Positions 41,558-49,524 of a stretch of 64,000 nt of DNA are shown here, in pieces. Positions within the stretch are counted from its first letter, which is position 1, and each line of letters opens with the position of its first letter. The notes beneath the pieces are model-generated. The model did not search any database and was not told the DNA's origin. It saw only the letters and a list, made by a program, of their open reading frames with translations. Both the position numbers and the translations under genes were made by a program. Origin of the DNA: Deferribacteraceae bacterium UBA6799 (GTDB taxonomy: Bacteria; Chrysiogenota; Deferribacteres; Deferribacterales; Geovibrionaceae); contig DKFJ01000011.1 of NCBI GenBank assembly GCA_002452335.1, forward strand, positions 1 to 64,000, read 5' to 3'.

Positions 41558-42748
41558 CTAACTGGAAACTATCTTGTTGCGTCCGCTCTGTTTCGCTGTG
41601 TAGAGCCTGCTGTCTGCCAGTTTTATACAGGATTCGGGAGTGTCGTTCGACTGGAACTGAGCCACGCCGAAGCTGGCTGTTACATTGAATGACAGATCCT
41701 TCAGGCTGAAATTGGTGGCTTCCAGCTTTTTTCTGATCTGGTCGGACACATGCACGGCGTTTCTGACATCGGCGTTCACCAGAATGATCATGAATTCCTC
41801 GCCGCCGTAGCGGAATGCGAAGTCTGTCTTTCTGATATTTTCCTGAATGAGTTTCGCCATATGTTTAAGAACCTGATCGCCCACCTGATGTCCGTAGGTG
41901 TCGTTCACGTTTTTAAACTTGTCTATGTCTGCCATGACAATGCAGAAGGGCTGACCCTGGCGTTTGAATCTTTCCATCTCCTCGTTGAGTTTCAGATCCA
42001 TGTATTTTCTGTTGAAAAGTCCGGTCATGTGGTCTTTTATAGATTCATTCTTATATTTGTTAAGGTCGCACTGAAGCTGGCTGACCTGTTTTTTATACTG
42101 CTCAAGTTCATCGTTAACGCTGGAGTATTCCTTGGCGATCTCGTCCAGATGTCCTTTTTTGGTCTCTGTTTTCTGACCGAAAGTATTGACGAAGGAGGAG
42201 AAGGATTCGAGCATTCTTGTTTTCAGATATTCTATAGAATCTTCGCTCTTGAGTATCTTGTGCATGTCCTGTGCTTCGTTCAGCAGTTTTTTGTCCATAG
42301 CCAGATCTTTTTCCACGAACTCGAGATTGGTTCCGAAGCTGTGTGTCAGATCCGCCTGAAGAGTGACGAATTTTGAGAAAACGTCCTCTATGAAGGTGCT
42401 GATCTTGTGCTGGCGTTTTTCCAGAGTCAGCACATGGTCTGTCAGGGTTTTCAGAAGAGCGTTGACGGCATCGTCATGGGTTTTTTCCTGGCTGAAGATC
42501 TGCTCTTCCACATTCCTCAGTCCCGCATCCGGCACAAAACCGTTAAGCGGAGTGACATACTTCAGCAGGTCAGACTTGTCTCCGCCTGTCATAGCGTTTT
42601 TCACGAGTTTCTGATATTGAGAGTTTTCAGAGATATATGAGCTGATATTTACTGCGGATACTTTTGATTTTTCCGCGGCCATTTTTTTCAGAACGGCTGT
42701 GACAATGTTTCCCAGCTCCCCGGCGATAAATGAAGACTTGTCCGACAT
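41558..42748 (-). CDS. Diguanylate cyclase with GGEEF domain
   Basis: The 396-residue protein makes cyclic di-GMP. The C-terminal GGDEF domain has the active-site motif GGEEF (about residues 315-319) and an RxxD inhibitory site five residues before it (RKTD), so it should be feedback-inhibited. Conserved DIDKFKNVNDTYGH and MTGLFNRKYM are present. Residues 1-230 are helical, coiled-coil sequence with no known sensor domain and no membrane segment. The ATG at 42748 is chosen over a GTG at 42757 by ribosome binding site spacing. It is divergent from the atp operon. Confidence 0.93.
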   Translation of the reverse strand: MSDKSSFIAGELGNIVTAVLKKMAAEKSKVSAVNISSYISENSQYQKLVKNAMTGGDKSDLLKYVTPLNGFVPDAGLRNVEEQIFSQEKTHDDAVNALLKTLTDHVLTLEKRQHKISTFIEDVFSKFVTLQADLTHSFGTNLEFVEKDLAMDKKLLNEAQDMHKILKSEDSIEYLKTRMLESFSSFVNTFGQKTETKKGHLDEIAKEYSSVNDELEQYKKQVSQLQCDLNKYKNESIKDHMTGLFNRKYMDLKLNEEMERFKRQGQPFCIVMADIDKFKNVNDTYGHQVGDQVLKHMAKLIQENIRKTDFAFRYGGEEFMIILVNADVRNAVHVSDQIRKKLEATNFSLKDLSFNVTASFGVAQFQSNDTPESCIKLADSRLYTAKQSGRNKIVSS

Positions 42749-42838
42749 GATCCCCACCAGAAATTAATTTATTTTATTATTTGACAAAATAAGACATCTT
42801 GCAAGCATAAAATCATAATAACAAATAATATACATAAT

Positions 42839-42865
42839 TTCATAAAATCCGTTTGATTTTATGAA
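42839..42865. promoter_or_regulatory. Perfect inverted repeat before the atp promoter
   Basis: TTCATAAAATC and GATTTTATGAA form an 11-bp perfect inverted repeat around CGTTT, about 20 bases before the atp -35 box. There is no gene ending here, so it is more likely an operator than a terminator. Confidence 0.5.
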
Positions 42866-42886
42866 CGGAAAAGGTCAAAGTATGTA

Positions 42887-42915
42887 TTGACTTATAGGTC
42901 AAGTTTTGGTAAAAA
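42887..42915 (+). promoter_or_regulatory. Probable atp operon promoter
   Basis: TTGACT and TAAAAA are separated by 17 bp, about 70 bases before the first gene. The -10 box is weak, so this is a moderate call. Confidence 0.5.
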
Positions 42916-42985
42916 AACATCTGCCTGTACACAGTATACAGAATACCGTTTTAAATTCAAATCAGAACTGGAGGGGATTTCGCGC

Positions 42986-43408
42986 ATGCTGTACATCGAT
43001 TATACTCTTGTCATCCAAATCGTACAGTTTCTTATCATTATATACCTTGGTAAGAAAATGATTATGGATCCTGTTATGGGTACCATCAATACCCGCGATT
43101 CCAAAATAGACGGCATGAAGCAGGAAGCCGAAGGTCTTAAAGCCAAGGTGGAACAGTATAAGACCGACTACACCGCAAAAATGGCCGAAATGAGAACAGA
43201 GCTCGCCGACTATCACAAAAAGATCAAAGATGAAGCAACAAAAGACGCTAACCTGATGGTCTCCACTGTGAAAAGCGAACTCGACGCCAAGATCCAGTCA
43301 GCCAAATCCGAGATTCAGGCTGAATCTGAGAAGGCTAAGGCTCAGATGGATTCTATGGTAAAAGAGATCTCCGATATAATTGTTGATAGAATAATGCTTT
43401 CCGCATAA
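42986..43408 (+). CDS. atpF': F-type ATP synthase subunit b'
   Basis: The 140-residue product begins MLYIDYTLVIQIVQFLIIIYLG, a single N-terminal membrane helix, then a long charged coiled coil, as in the shorter b' stator subunit. It pairs with the longer b subunit that follows to link F0 and F1. A longer reading frame from 42887 would add 33 non-membrane residues and overlap the promoter; GGAGGGG before the ATG at 42986 supports the shorter start. First gene of the seven-gene atp operon here. Confidence 0.92.
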   Translation: MLYIDYTLVIQIVQFLIIIYLGKKMIMDPVMGTINTRDSKIDGMKQEAEGLKAKVEQYKTDYTAKMAEMRTELADYHKKIKDEATKDANLMVSTVKSELDAKIQSAKSEIQAESEKAKAQMDSMVKEISDIIVDRIMLSA

Positions 43409-43426
43409 TACCTTTAGGGGGATATA

Positions 43427-43999
43427 GTGAAAAAGGTTCTTACAGCACTCACGACAGCTTTTCTCTCTGTTCAGGCATTTGCCTCTGAACATGGTGAAGA
43501 GCACGCTGTGGACATGGGAGCGCTCTGGAAAAACTTCGGTTTTAGAGTTCTCGTTTTTGTCCTGCTTGTTTACATCCTTGTAAAGCTCGCTAAAAAACCT
43601 CTTCTTGATTTCCTCGATAAACGCACAGCAGACATCGAAAAAGCCATCAAAGACGCTCAGGAAGCATCTGAAAAGGCTAAAGCCGAGCTGGCGGAATATG
43701 AGATCAAGATGAAAGGTTTTGAAAAAGACCTTGAGACAATGAAGGAAAAATCACTGAAAGCCGCAGAAGCTGAAAAGGCCCAGATTGTTGAGGATGCCTC
43801 AAAACAGGTCGAAAAGCTCAAGGCGTTCGCGGAGAACCTCATTGAATCCGAGGTGAAAAGAGCCAAAGTACAGCTGAAGAAAGAAGCTGTAATGGCGGCC
43901 ATTGCCGCTGCCGAAGCTAAGATCGGAAAAGAGCTCGACGCCGATAAGCAGAAAAAACTTCTTGATGAATATATCAAGAAAATAGAGGTGGCAGGGTGA
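43427..43999 (+). CDS. atpF: F-type ATP synthase subunit b
   Basis: The 190-residue subunit has an apparent N-terminal signal-like segment (MKKVLTALTTAFLSVQAFA), a membrane helix (FRVLVFVLLVYILVKLA) and a long helical stalk, like b subunits in deltaproteobacteria and relatives. It starts at a GTG with AGGGGG upstream and ends inside the next gene (GTGA overlap). Confidence 0.94.
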   Translation: MKKVLTALTTAFLSVQAFASEHGEEHAVDMGALWKNFGFRVLVFVLLVYILVKLAKKPLLDFLDKRTADIEKAIKDAQEASEKAKAELAEYEIKMKGFEKDLETMKEKSLKAAEAEKAQIVEDASKQVEKLKAFAENLIESEVKRAKVQLKKEAVMAAIAAAEAKIGKELDADKQKKLLDEYIKKIEVAG

Positions 44000-44532
44000 A
44001 AGAGAACATAATAGCCGGCCGTTACGCCGAAGCACTCTTTCAGGAGGCGAAATCTGAGAATAAGCTCGATCAGGTTCTGACACAGCTCGAAGCAGTGAGC
44101 GGACTTTACGAGACTGTCAATGATTTCAAAACTCTGGTGAAAAGCCCTCTGATCAAAAAAGAGGAAAAACAGGCAGTTGTTGACGTTCTTAAAACAAAAG
44201 GCGTTGTTGACGAATTTCTTTATAAATTCCTCACTCTGCTCGTTTCCAAGAACAGGCTCAGCCTGCTGGAACTCATCTCTAAAGAGGTTGCATCAATGAA
44301 CAGAAAAGCCAAAGGCGAAGCCGAGGCTTTCGTTACTGTTGCGGTATCTATGGATGAGACATCTAAACAAGCCCTTAAACAGACTCTCGATAAAATAACA
44401 GGAAAGAAAATAACACTTAAGGAGAATGTCGACGCGACAATCCTCGGCGGTGTTGTAGCTCAGGTTGAGAGCAGTCTGTATGACGCCAGCGTCAGAGGGC
44501 AGCTGAACAAGATTAAAGAACAGTTGGTATAA
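43996..44532 (+). CDS. atpH: F-type ATP synthase subunit delta
   Basis: Delta connects the b stalk to the top of the alpha3beta3 ring. The 178-residue sequence has the N-terminal helical bundle and the conserved end GGVVAQVESSLYDASVRGQLNKI. The start is a GTG overlapping the b-subunit stop, so they are coupled. Confidence 0.95.
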   Translation: MKENIIAGRYAEALFQEAKSENKLDQVLTQLEAVSGLYETVNDFKTLVKSPLIKKEEKQAVVDVLKTKGVVDEFLYKFLTLLVSKNRLSLLELISKEVASMNRKAKGEAEAFVTVAVSMDETSKQALKQTLDKITGKKITLKENVDATILGGVVAQVESSLYDASVRGQLNKIKEQLV

Positions 44533-44555
44533 ATAAAGTTAAGGAGATTGGCTGT

Positions 44556-46064
44556 ATGCAGATCAAAGCCGAAGAGATAAGCCAGATCATTCGTGATCAG
44601 ATTAAAAACTTCGACCAGAAAGTTGAGATGCAGGAAGTCGGTACTATCATTTCAGCAGGTGACGGTATCGCTAAAGTATATGGTCTCGACAACGCGATGG
44701 CAGGCGAACTTTTAGAGCTGCCCGGCGGAGTTTACGGCATCGTTTTCAACCTTGAGGAAGACAATGTCGGTATCGTTATTATGGGTGACTTCCAGCACAT
44801 TGGTGAGGGAGACACTGTAAAAAGAACAGGCAGAATCGCTTCTGTTCCTGTCGGCGAAGCAATGATCGGACGCGTTGTTAACGCTCTCGGTCAGCCTATA
44901 GACGGCAAAGGCGCCATCGACACAAAAGAATTCGACGTTATCGAAAAAGTTGCTCCCGGTATCATCAAAAGACAGCCCGTACACGAGCCTGTTCAGACAG
45001 GTATCAAGGCTATCGACTCTATGATCCCGATCGGTCGTGGTCAGAGGGAACTTATCATTGGTGACCGTCAGACTGGTAAGACAGCTATCGCTATCGATAC
45101 AATCATCAACCAGAAAGGTCAGGACATGATATGCGTATACGTCGCTGTAGGTCAGAAAAGATCAACAGTGGCCAGAGTTGTGGACGTTCTGGAGAAACAC
45201 GGAGCTATGGACTACACTATCGTGGTTTCAGCTTCTGCTTCAGACCCCGCGCCCATGCAGTACATCGCGCCCCTCGCAGGAACTACAATGGGTGAATATT
45301 TCAGAGACAGAGGCAAACACGCCCTTGTTATCTATGATGACCTTTCAAAACAGGCGACAGCTTACAGACAGATGTCACTGCTTCTGAGACGTCCTCCCGG
45401 CCGTGAAGCCTTCCCCGGCGACGTTTTCTACCTTCACTCACGTCTGCTCGAAAGAGCGGCTAAACTGTCAGACGCTGAAGGCGCAGGCTCACTTACAGCT
45501 CTGCCCATCATCGAAACACAGGCGAGTGACGTTTCCGCATATATTCCCACTAACGTTATTTCTATTACAGACGGTCAGATATTCCTTGAGTCAGACCTTT
45601 TCTACTCAGGTATCCGTCCCGCTGTTAACGTTGGTATCTCAGTATCAAGGGTTGGTGGTTCTGCCCAGATCAAAGCTATGAAACAGGTAGCCGGACGTCT
45701 GAGACTTGACCTCGCTCAGTTCCGTGAGCTGGCGGCTTTCGCTCAGTTCGGTTCTGACCTTGATGCCGCTACACAGGCACAGCTTAACAGAGGTGCTAAA
45801 CTGGTTGAGATCCTGAAACAGGGTCAGTACAAACCTTTCAACGTAGCAGAGCAGATCGCAATAATATTCGCGGGTGTTAACGGACTTCTGGATGATGTCG
45901 CTACTTCAGCTCTCGCCAAATTCGAGGCTGAGTATCTTTCATATCTCAAGAGCAATAAAGCCGAGATACTGAACGAGATCATTTCTGAGAAGAAAATCTC
46001 CGATGAGCTTACAGCAAAAATGAAAGCTGCTGTTGCGGAGTTTAAAAAGATCTTCTCAGCATAA
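44556..46064 (+). CDS. atpA: F-type ATP synthase subunit alpha
   Basis: The 502-residue alpha subunit has the P-loop GDRQTGKTAIA, the catalytic arginine region (SVSRVGGSAQIKAMK) and DDLSKQATAYRQ. It forms the non-catalytic sites of F1. AAGGAGATTGG lies before the ATG. Confidence 0.99.
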   Translation: MQIKAEEISQIIRDQIKNFDQKVEMQEVGTIISAGDGIAKVYGLDNAMAGELLELPGGVYGIVFNLEEDNVGIVIMGDFQHIGEGDTVKRTGRIASVPVGEAMIGRVVNALGQPIDGKGAIDTKEFDVIEKVAPGIIKRQPVHEPVQTGIKAIDSMIPIGRGQRELIIGDRQTGKTAIAIDTIINQKGQDMICVYVAVGQKRSTVARVVDVLEKHGAMDYTIVVSASASDPAPMQYIAPLAGTTMGEYFRDRGKHALVIYDDLSKQATAYRQMSLLLRRPPGREAFPGDVFYLHSRLLERAAKLSDAEGAGSLTALPIIETQASDVSAYIPTNVISITDGQIFLESDLFYSGIRPAVNVGISVSRVGGSAQIKAMKQVAGRLRLDLAQFRELAAFAQFGSDLDAATQAQLNRGAKLVEILKQGQYKPFNVAEQIAIIFAGVNGLLDDVATSALAKFEAEYLSYLKSNKAEILNEIISEKKISDELTAKMKAAVAEFKKIFSA

Positions 46065-46074
46065 GGAGCAGTAA

Positions 46075-46935
46075 ATGCCTGGTGTAATGGATATAAAACG
46101 GAAAATAAAATCCGTTAAAAATACGCAGAAGATCACAAAGGCTATGAAAATGGTCTCCGCCGCAAGAATGAGAAAAGCGGAAGATGCCATGAAAAACGCC
46201 AGATCTTATGCTAATAAGATTTACGAACTTGTCGGCAATATGGCTGACAGGGTAGAGGCTGACAGCCACCCCTTTCTCACTGCGAGAAAAGAGGTCAGGA
46301 ACGTCTGCCTCGCCATTATAACCAGCGACAAGGGTCTTTGCGGTGCGTTCAACTCAAACGTGGTAAAAAAGACGCTTGCGTTCGCAAGGGAAAACAAAGG
46401 CGTTAACATCAAACTCATCTGTATCGGGAAAAAGGCTTATGACTTCCTCGGTAAGAAAGAATTTGAGGTTCTCTCCAAGTATGTCTCTTTCGGCGGAAAG
46501 ATTACTTACGACGAAGCATCTGAAATAGGCGACAAACTCGTAGACTACTACATGAGCGAAGATGTGGACGAGATTTATATCATCCACAATGAGTTCAGGT
46601 CGACAGCCTTTCAGGTTGCGAAAGTGACAAAGGTTTTACCTCTCTCTATCGAGAAGACAGAAGCTGCTGAGACCACAGATTATATCTATGAGCCCAAAGC
46701 TGAAGTTCTCCTGAAAGAGATAATGCCCAGATACATCAACTTTACCGTATATTTTTCTCTGCTCGAGTCAATAGCAGGGGAGCACGGTTCAAGGATGGTC
46801 GCTATGGACAACGCCGCCAGAAATGCCGGCGAGGTTATCAACAAACTGACTCTGACCTTCAACAAGGCACGTCAGGGAGCGATCACCAACGAGATTCTGG
46901 ACATTGTGAACGGTGCTGAAGCACTCAACGGATAG
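46075..46935 (+). CDS. atpG: F-type ATP synthase subunit gamma
   Basis: The 286-residue gamma subunit forms the rotating shaft. The N-terminal IKRKIKSVKNTQKITKAMKM and C-terminal RNAGEVINKLTLTFNKARQG coiled coils are typical. AAGGAG precedes the ATG. Confidence 0.98.
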   Translation: MPGVMDIKRKIKSVKNTQKITKAMKMVSAARMRKAEDAMKNARSYANKIYELVGNMADRVEADSHPFLTARKEVRNVCLAIITSDKGLCGAFNSNVVKKTLAFARENKGVNIKLICIGKKAYDFLGKKEFEVLSKYVSFGGKITYDEASEIGDKLVDYYMSEDVDEIYIIHNEFRSTAFQVAKVTKVLPLSIEKTEAAETTDYIYEPKAEVLLKEIMPRYINFTVYFSLLESIAGEHGSRMVAMDNAARNAGEVINKLTLTFNKARQGAITNEILDIVNGAEALNG

Positions 46936-46967
46936 TATAAAAATTACAATAAACTGGAGATCAGGAA

Positions 46968-48374
46968 ATGGCTGAAAACAAAGGCAAAATTGTTCAGGTT
47001 ATCGGCCCTGTCGTCGACGTTAAGTTCGAGACAGGCCATCTTCCCGAAATCTACAATGCCCTCGAAGTTCAAGGTGACGGCCGCGTGATAATTTGCGAGG
47101 TTGAACAGCACCTTGGTGAAAATATCGTACGTTCAGTTGCGATGACTTCTACAGACGGTCTTGTTAGAGGAGCGGATGCTTTAGATACAGGCAAGCCTAT
47201 ATCTGCCCCCGTAGGCGATAAAGTGCTTAGACGTATCATCAACGTTACAGGCGACCCCGTGGATGAGAAGGGTCCTATCGAGTGCAAAGAGCGCTGGCCT
47301 ATCCACAGACCCGCCCCCGCTCTGGAAGATCAGGATACAGGTTACGAGATCCTCGAAACAGGTATCAAGGTTATCGACCTTCTCGAGCCCTATACCAAGG
47401 GTGGTAAAACAGGTCTTTTCGGTGGTGCCGGCGTTGGTAAAACCGTTATCATTATGGAGCTTATTAACAACATCGCTAAGCAGCACGGCGGTTACTCAGT
47501 TTTCGCCGGTGTTGGTGAGCGTACTAGAGAGGGGAACGACCTGTACCTTGAAATGTCAGAATCAGGCGTTCTTGATAAAGTTGCCCTGGTGTATGGACAG
47601 ATGAACGAGCCCCCCGGCGCGCGTATGAGAGTTGCTCTGACAGGTCTTACAATCGCGGAATACTTCCGTGATGTTGAAGGTCAGGACGTGCTTCTTTTCG
47701 TAGACAACATCTTCCGTTTCTCTCAGGCCGGTTCAGAAGTTTCAGCGCTTCTGGGACGTATGCCCTCTGCGGTTGGTTACCAGCCTACACTGGGTACAGA
47801 GATGGGTGAGCTTCAGGAAAGGATTACATCTACATCCAAAGGATCTATTACATCTGTTCAGGCTGTATACGTTCCCGCGGACGACCTTACTGACCCCGCT
47901 CCCGCTACAACATTCGCACACCTTGACGCGACAACAGTTCTTTCACGTCAGATTGCGGAACTTGGTATTTACCCTGCGGTTGACCCGCTGGACTCTACAT
48001 CCCGTATTCTTGACCCGCACATCGTTGGTCAGGAACACTATGATGTTGCCCGTGGTGTTCAGGCCGTTCTTCAGAGATATAAAGAACTTCAGGATATTAT
48101 CGCCATTCTCGGTATGGAAGAACTTTCTGAAGAAGATAAACAGACCGTTGCAAGAGCCAGAAAGATCCAGAGATTCCTTTCTCAGCCTTTCCACGTTGCT
48201 GAGCAGTTTACAGGTACACCCGGTAAATATGTTCCTCTGAAAGAGACTGTAAAAGCGTTTAAATCTCTCCTCGCTGGTGAAGTTGACCACCTGCCCGAGC
48301 AGGCGTTCTACATGGTCGGCGGACTTGATGAAGTTTTTGCTGCGGCTGAAAAACTCAAAGCAGGTAGCAAATAA
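46968..48374 (+). CDS. atpD: F-type ATP synthase subunit beta
   Basis: The 468-residue catalytic subunit has the P-loop GGAGVGKT (residues 152-159), GERTREGNDLY, and the DELSEED-like lever ELSEEDKQTV. It makes or splits ATP. CTGGAGATCAGG lies before the ATG. The epsilon gene begins in its stop codon (TAATG). Confidence 0.99.
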   Translation: MAENKGKIVQVIGPVVDVKFETGHLPEIYNALEVQGDGRVIICEVEQHLGENIVRSVAMTSTDGLVRGADALDTGKPISAPVGDKVLRRIINVTGDPVDEKGPIECKERWPIHRPAPALEDQDTGYEILETGIKVIDLLEPYTKGGKTGLFGGAGVGKTVIIMELINNIAKQHGGYSVFAGVGERTREGNDLYLEMSESGVLDKVALVYGQMNEPPGARMRVALTGLTIAEYFRDVEGQDVLLFVDNIFRFSQAGSEVSALLGRMPSAVGYQPTLGTEMGELQERITSTSKGSITSVQAVYVPADDLTDPAPATTFAHLDATTVLSRQIAELGIYPAVDPLDSTSRILDPHIVGQEHYDVARGVQAVLQRYKELQDIIAILGMEELSEEDKQTVARARKIQRFLSQPFHVAEQFTGTPGKYVPLKETVKAFKSLLAGEVDHLPEQAFYMVGGLDEVFAAAEKLKAGSK

Positions 48375-48799
48375 TGGCAGAGACAATCAGGCTTGAACTT
48401 GTTACTCCGGTGAGACAAATACTCTCCGAAGATGTAGACGAAGTGATAGCACCCGGCGTTGAGGGCGATCTTGGCGTTCTGCCCGAACACGCACCTCTCC
48501 TTACGGCTTTGAGAGTAGGAGAGCTTGCATACAGAGTTAAAGGCAAGCTGGACTATGTAGCTATAGTCGGCGGAGGATTCCTTGAAGTTAACGACAACAA
48601 GGTTATCGTGCTCGCTGACGATGCCGAACTTGGCCGTGAGATCGACCTTGATAAGGCTATTGAAAGAAAACTGAAAGCTGAAGCGGCTCTGGAACAGGAA
48701 CGCAAAAGCGATGAGAAGAATTTCAAGGCTGTAGAGATCGAGCTTATGAAAGAGCTTATCCGAGTGCAGATCGCTGAGAAGTACAGAGGAGCCAAGTAA
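48374..48799 (+). CDS. atpC: F-type ATP synthase subunit epsilon
   Basis: The 141-residue subunit has the beta-sandwich (APGVEGDLGVLPEHAPLLTAL) and a C-terminal helical hairpin that can inhibit ATP hydrolysis. Overlaps the atpD stop and is the last gene before a strong terminator. The a and c subunits are absent from this operon. Confidence 0.97.
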   Translation: MAETIRLELVTPVRQILSEDVDEVIAPGVEGDLGVLPEHAPLLTALRVGELAYRVKGKLDYVAIVGGGFLEVNDNKVIVLADDAELGREIDLDKAIERKLKAEAALEQERKSDEKNFKAVEIELMKELIRVQIAEKYRGAK

Positions 48800-48822
48800 C
48801 TTCTTTCACAAATAACTTATAA

Positions 48823-48852
48823 GGCAGACCCGAGGGTCTGCCTTTTTGTTTT
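48823..48852 (+). terminator. atp operon terminator
   Basis: GGCAGACCC pairs with GGGTCTGCC around GA, followed by TTTTTGTTTT. Confidence 0.95.
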
Positions 48853-48865
48853 CAGGAGGCGTGAT

Positions 48866-49474
48866 ATGACCATTCATTCTTCAATAGCTTTTGTGCTGGC
48901 ACTGTCGCTGTTTGTGGCGAGCCCCGGTCCGGGGATGCTGGGCTGTATGGCGCAGAGTATGAAAAACGGGCTGAAAAGCGCCGCATATTATATCTTCGGG
49001 ATGATCTGCGGGGATATGGTATATCTTCTGTTCGCTGTCTTTGGTCTGGCAGTCATGGCTAATATTCTTGGCAGTTTCTTTTATATCGTCAGAGTCGCCG
49101 GCGGAATTTATCTGCTGTATCTCGGGTTTAAACTTCTGCTGTCAAAGAAGGAGAGCTCTGGTGATACCAGCCAGCCTACGATGAAAAACAGCTTTCTCAC
49201 AGGGTATTTCATAACTGTCTCTAACCCTAAGGTTATAATCATGTACTGCGGCTTTCTGCCTAACTTCATGGATCTGTCTAAGCTGACGACAGCGGATATC
49301 TTCATAGTAGCGGGGCTGGTTGCAATGGTTATCTCCGTAATCATGGGGACATACGCTCTGATAGCTTATAAGACTGGGAAAGTGGTAACCAAGCATTCTG
49401 GGAAGGCTCTTAACAGGCTTGCCGGAGCGGTTCTAATTGGAATAGGAACACTGCTGATTCTGAAAAAAGCATAA
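48866..49474 (+). CDS. LysE/RhtB-family amino-acid exporter
   Basis: The 202-residue protein has six predicted membrane helices and the family opening VASPGPGMLGCMAQSMKNG, with the conserved IYLLYLGFKLL region. It should export an amino acid or homoserine lactone-like solute across the inner membrane; the substrate is not defined. AGGAGG stands six bases before the ATG. It lies 14 bases after the atp terminator and ends at a bidirectional hairpin, so it may be read partly by leakage from atp. Confidence 0.88.
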   Translation: MTIHSSIAFVLALSLFVASPGPGMLGCMAQSMKNGLKSAAYYIFGMICGDMVYLLFAVFGLAVMANILGSFFYIVRVAGGIYLLYLGFKLLLSKKESSGDTSQPTMKNSFLTGYFITVSNPKVIIMYCGFLPNFMDLSKLTTADIFIVAGLVAMVISVIMGTYALIAYKTGKVVTKHSGKALNRLAGAVLIGIGTLLILKKA

Positions 49475-49502
49475 AAAAAAGCCCGCATATCAGCGGGCTT
49501 TA
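49472..49502. terminator. Bidirectional terminator
   Basis: AGCCCGC pairs with GCGGGCT around ATATCA, with AAAAAAAA before and TTTATG after it, between the LysE gene and the convergent chemoreceptor gene. Confidence 0.88.
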
Positions 49503-49524
49503 TGATTTCATCTGAAGTAATTTT

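Noticed and set aside
42839..42865. The 11-bp dyad as a transcription terminator
   Set aside because: No gene ends towards it: both flanking genes are read away from this region.
42887..42985. Longer b' subunit start
   Set aside because: The added 33 residues overlap the -35/-10 region and precede a typical N-terminal membrane helix.
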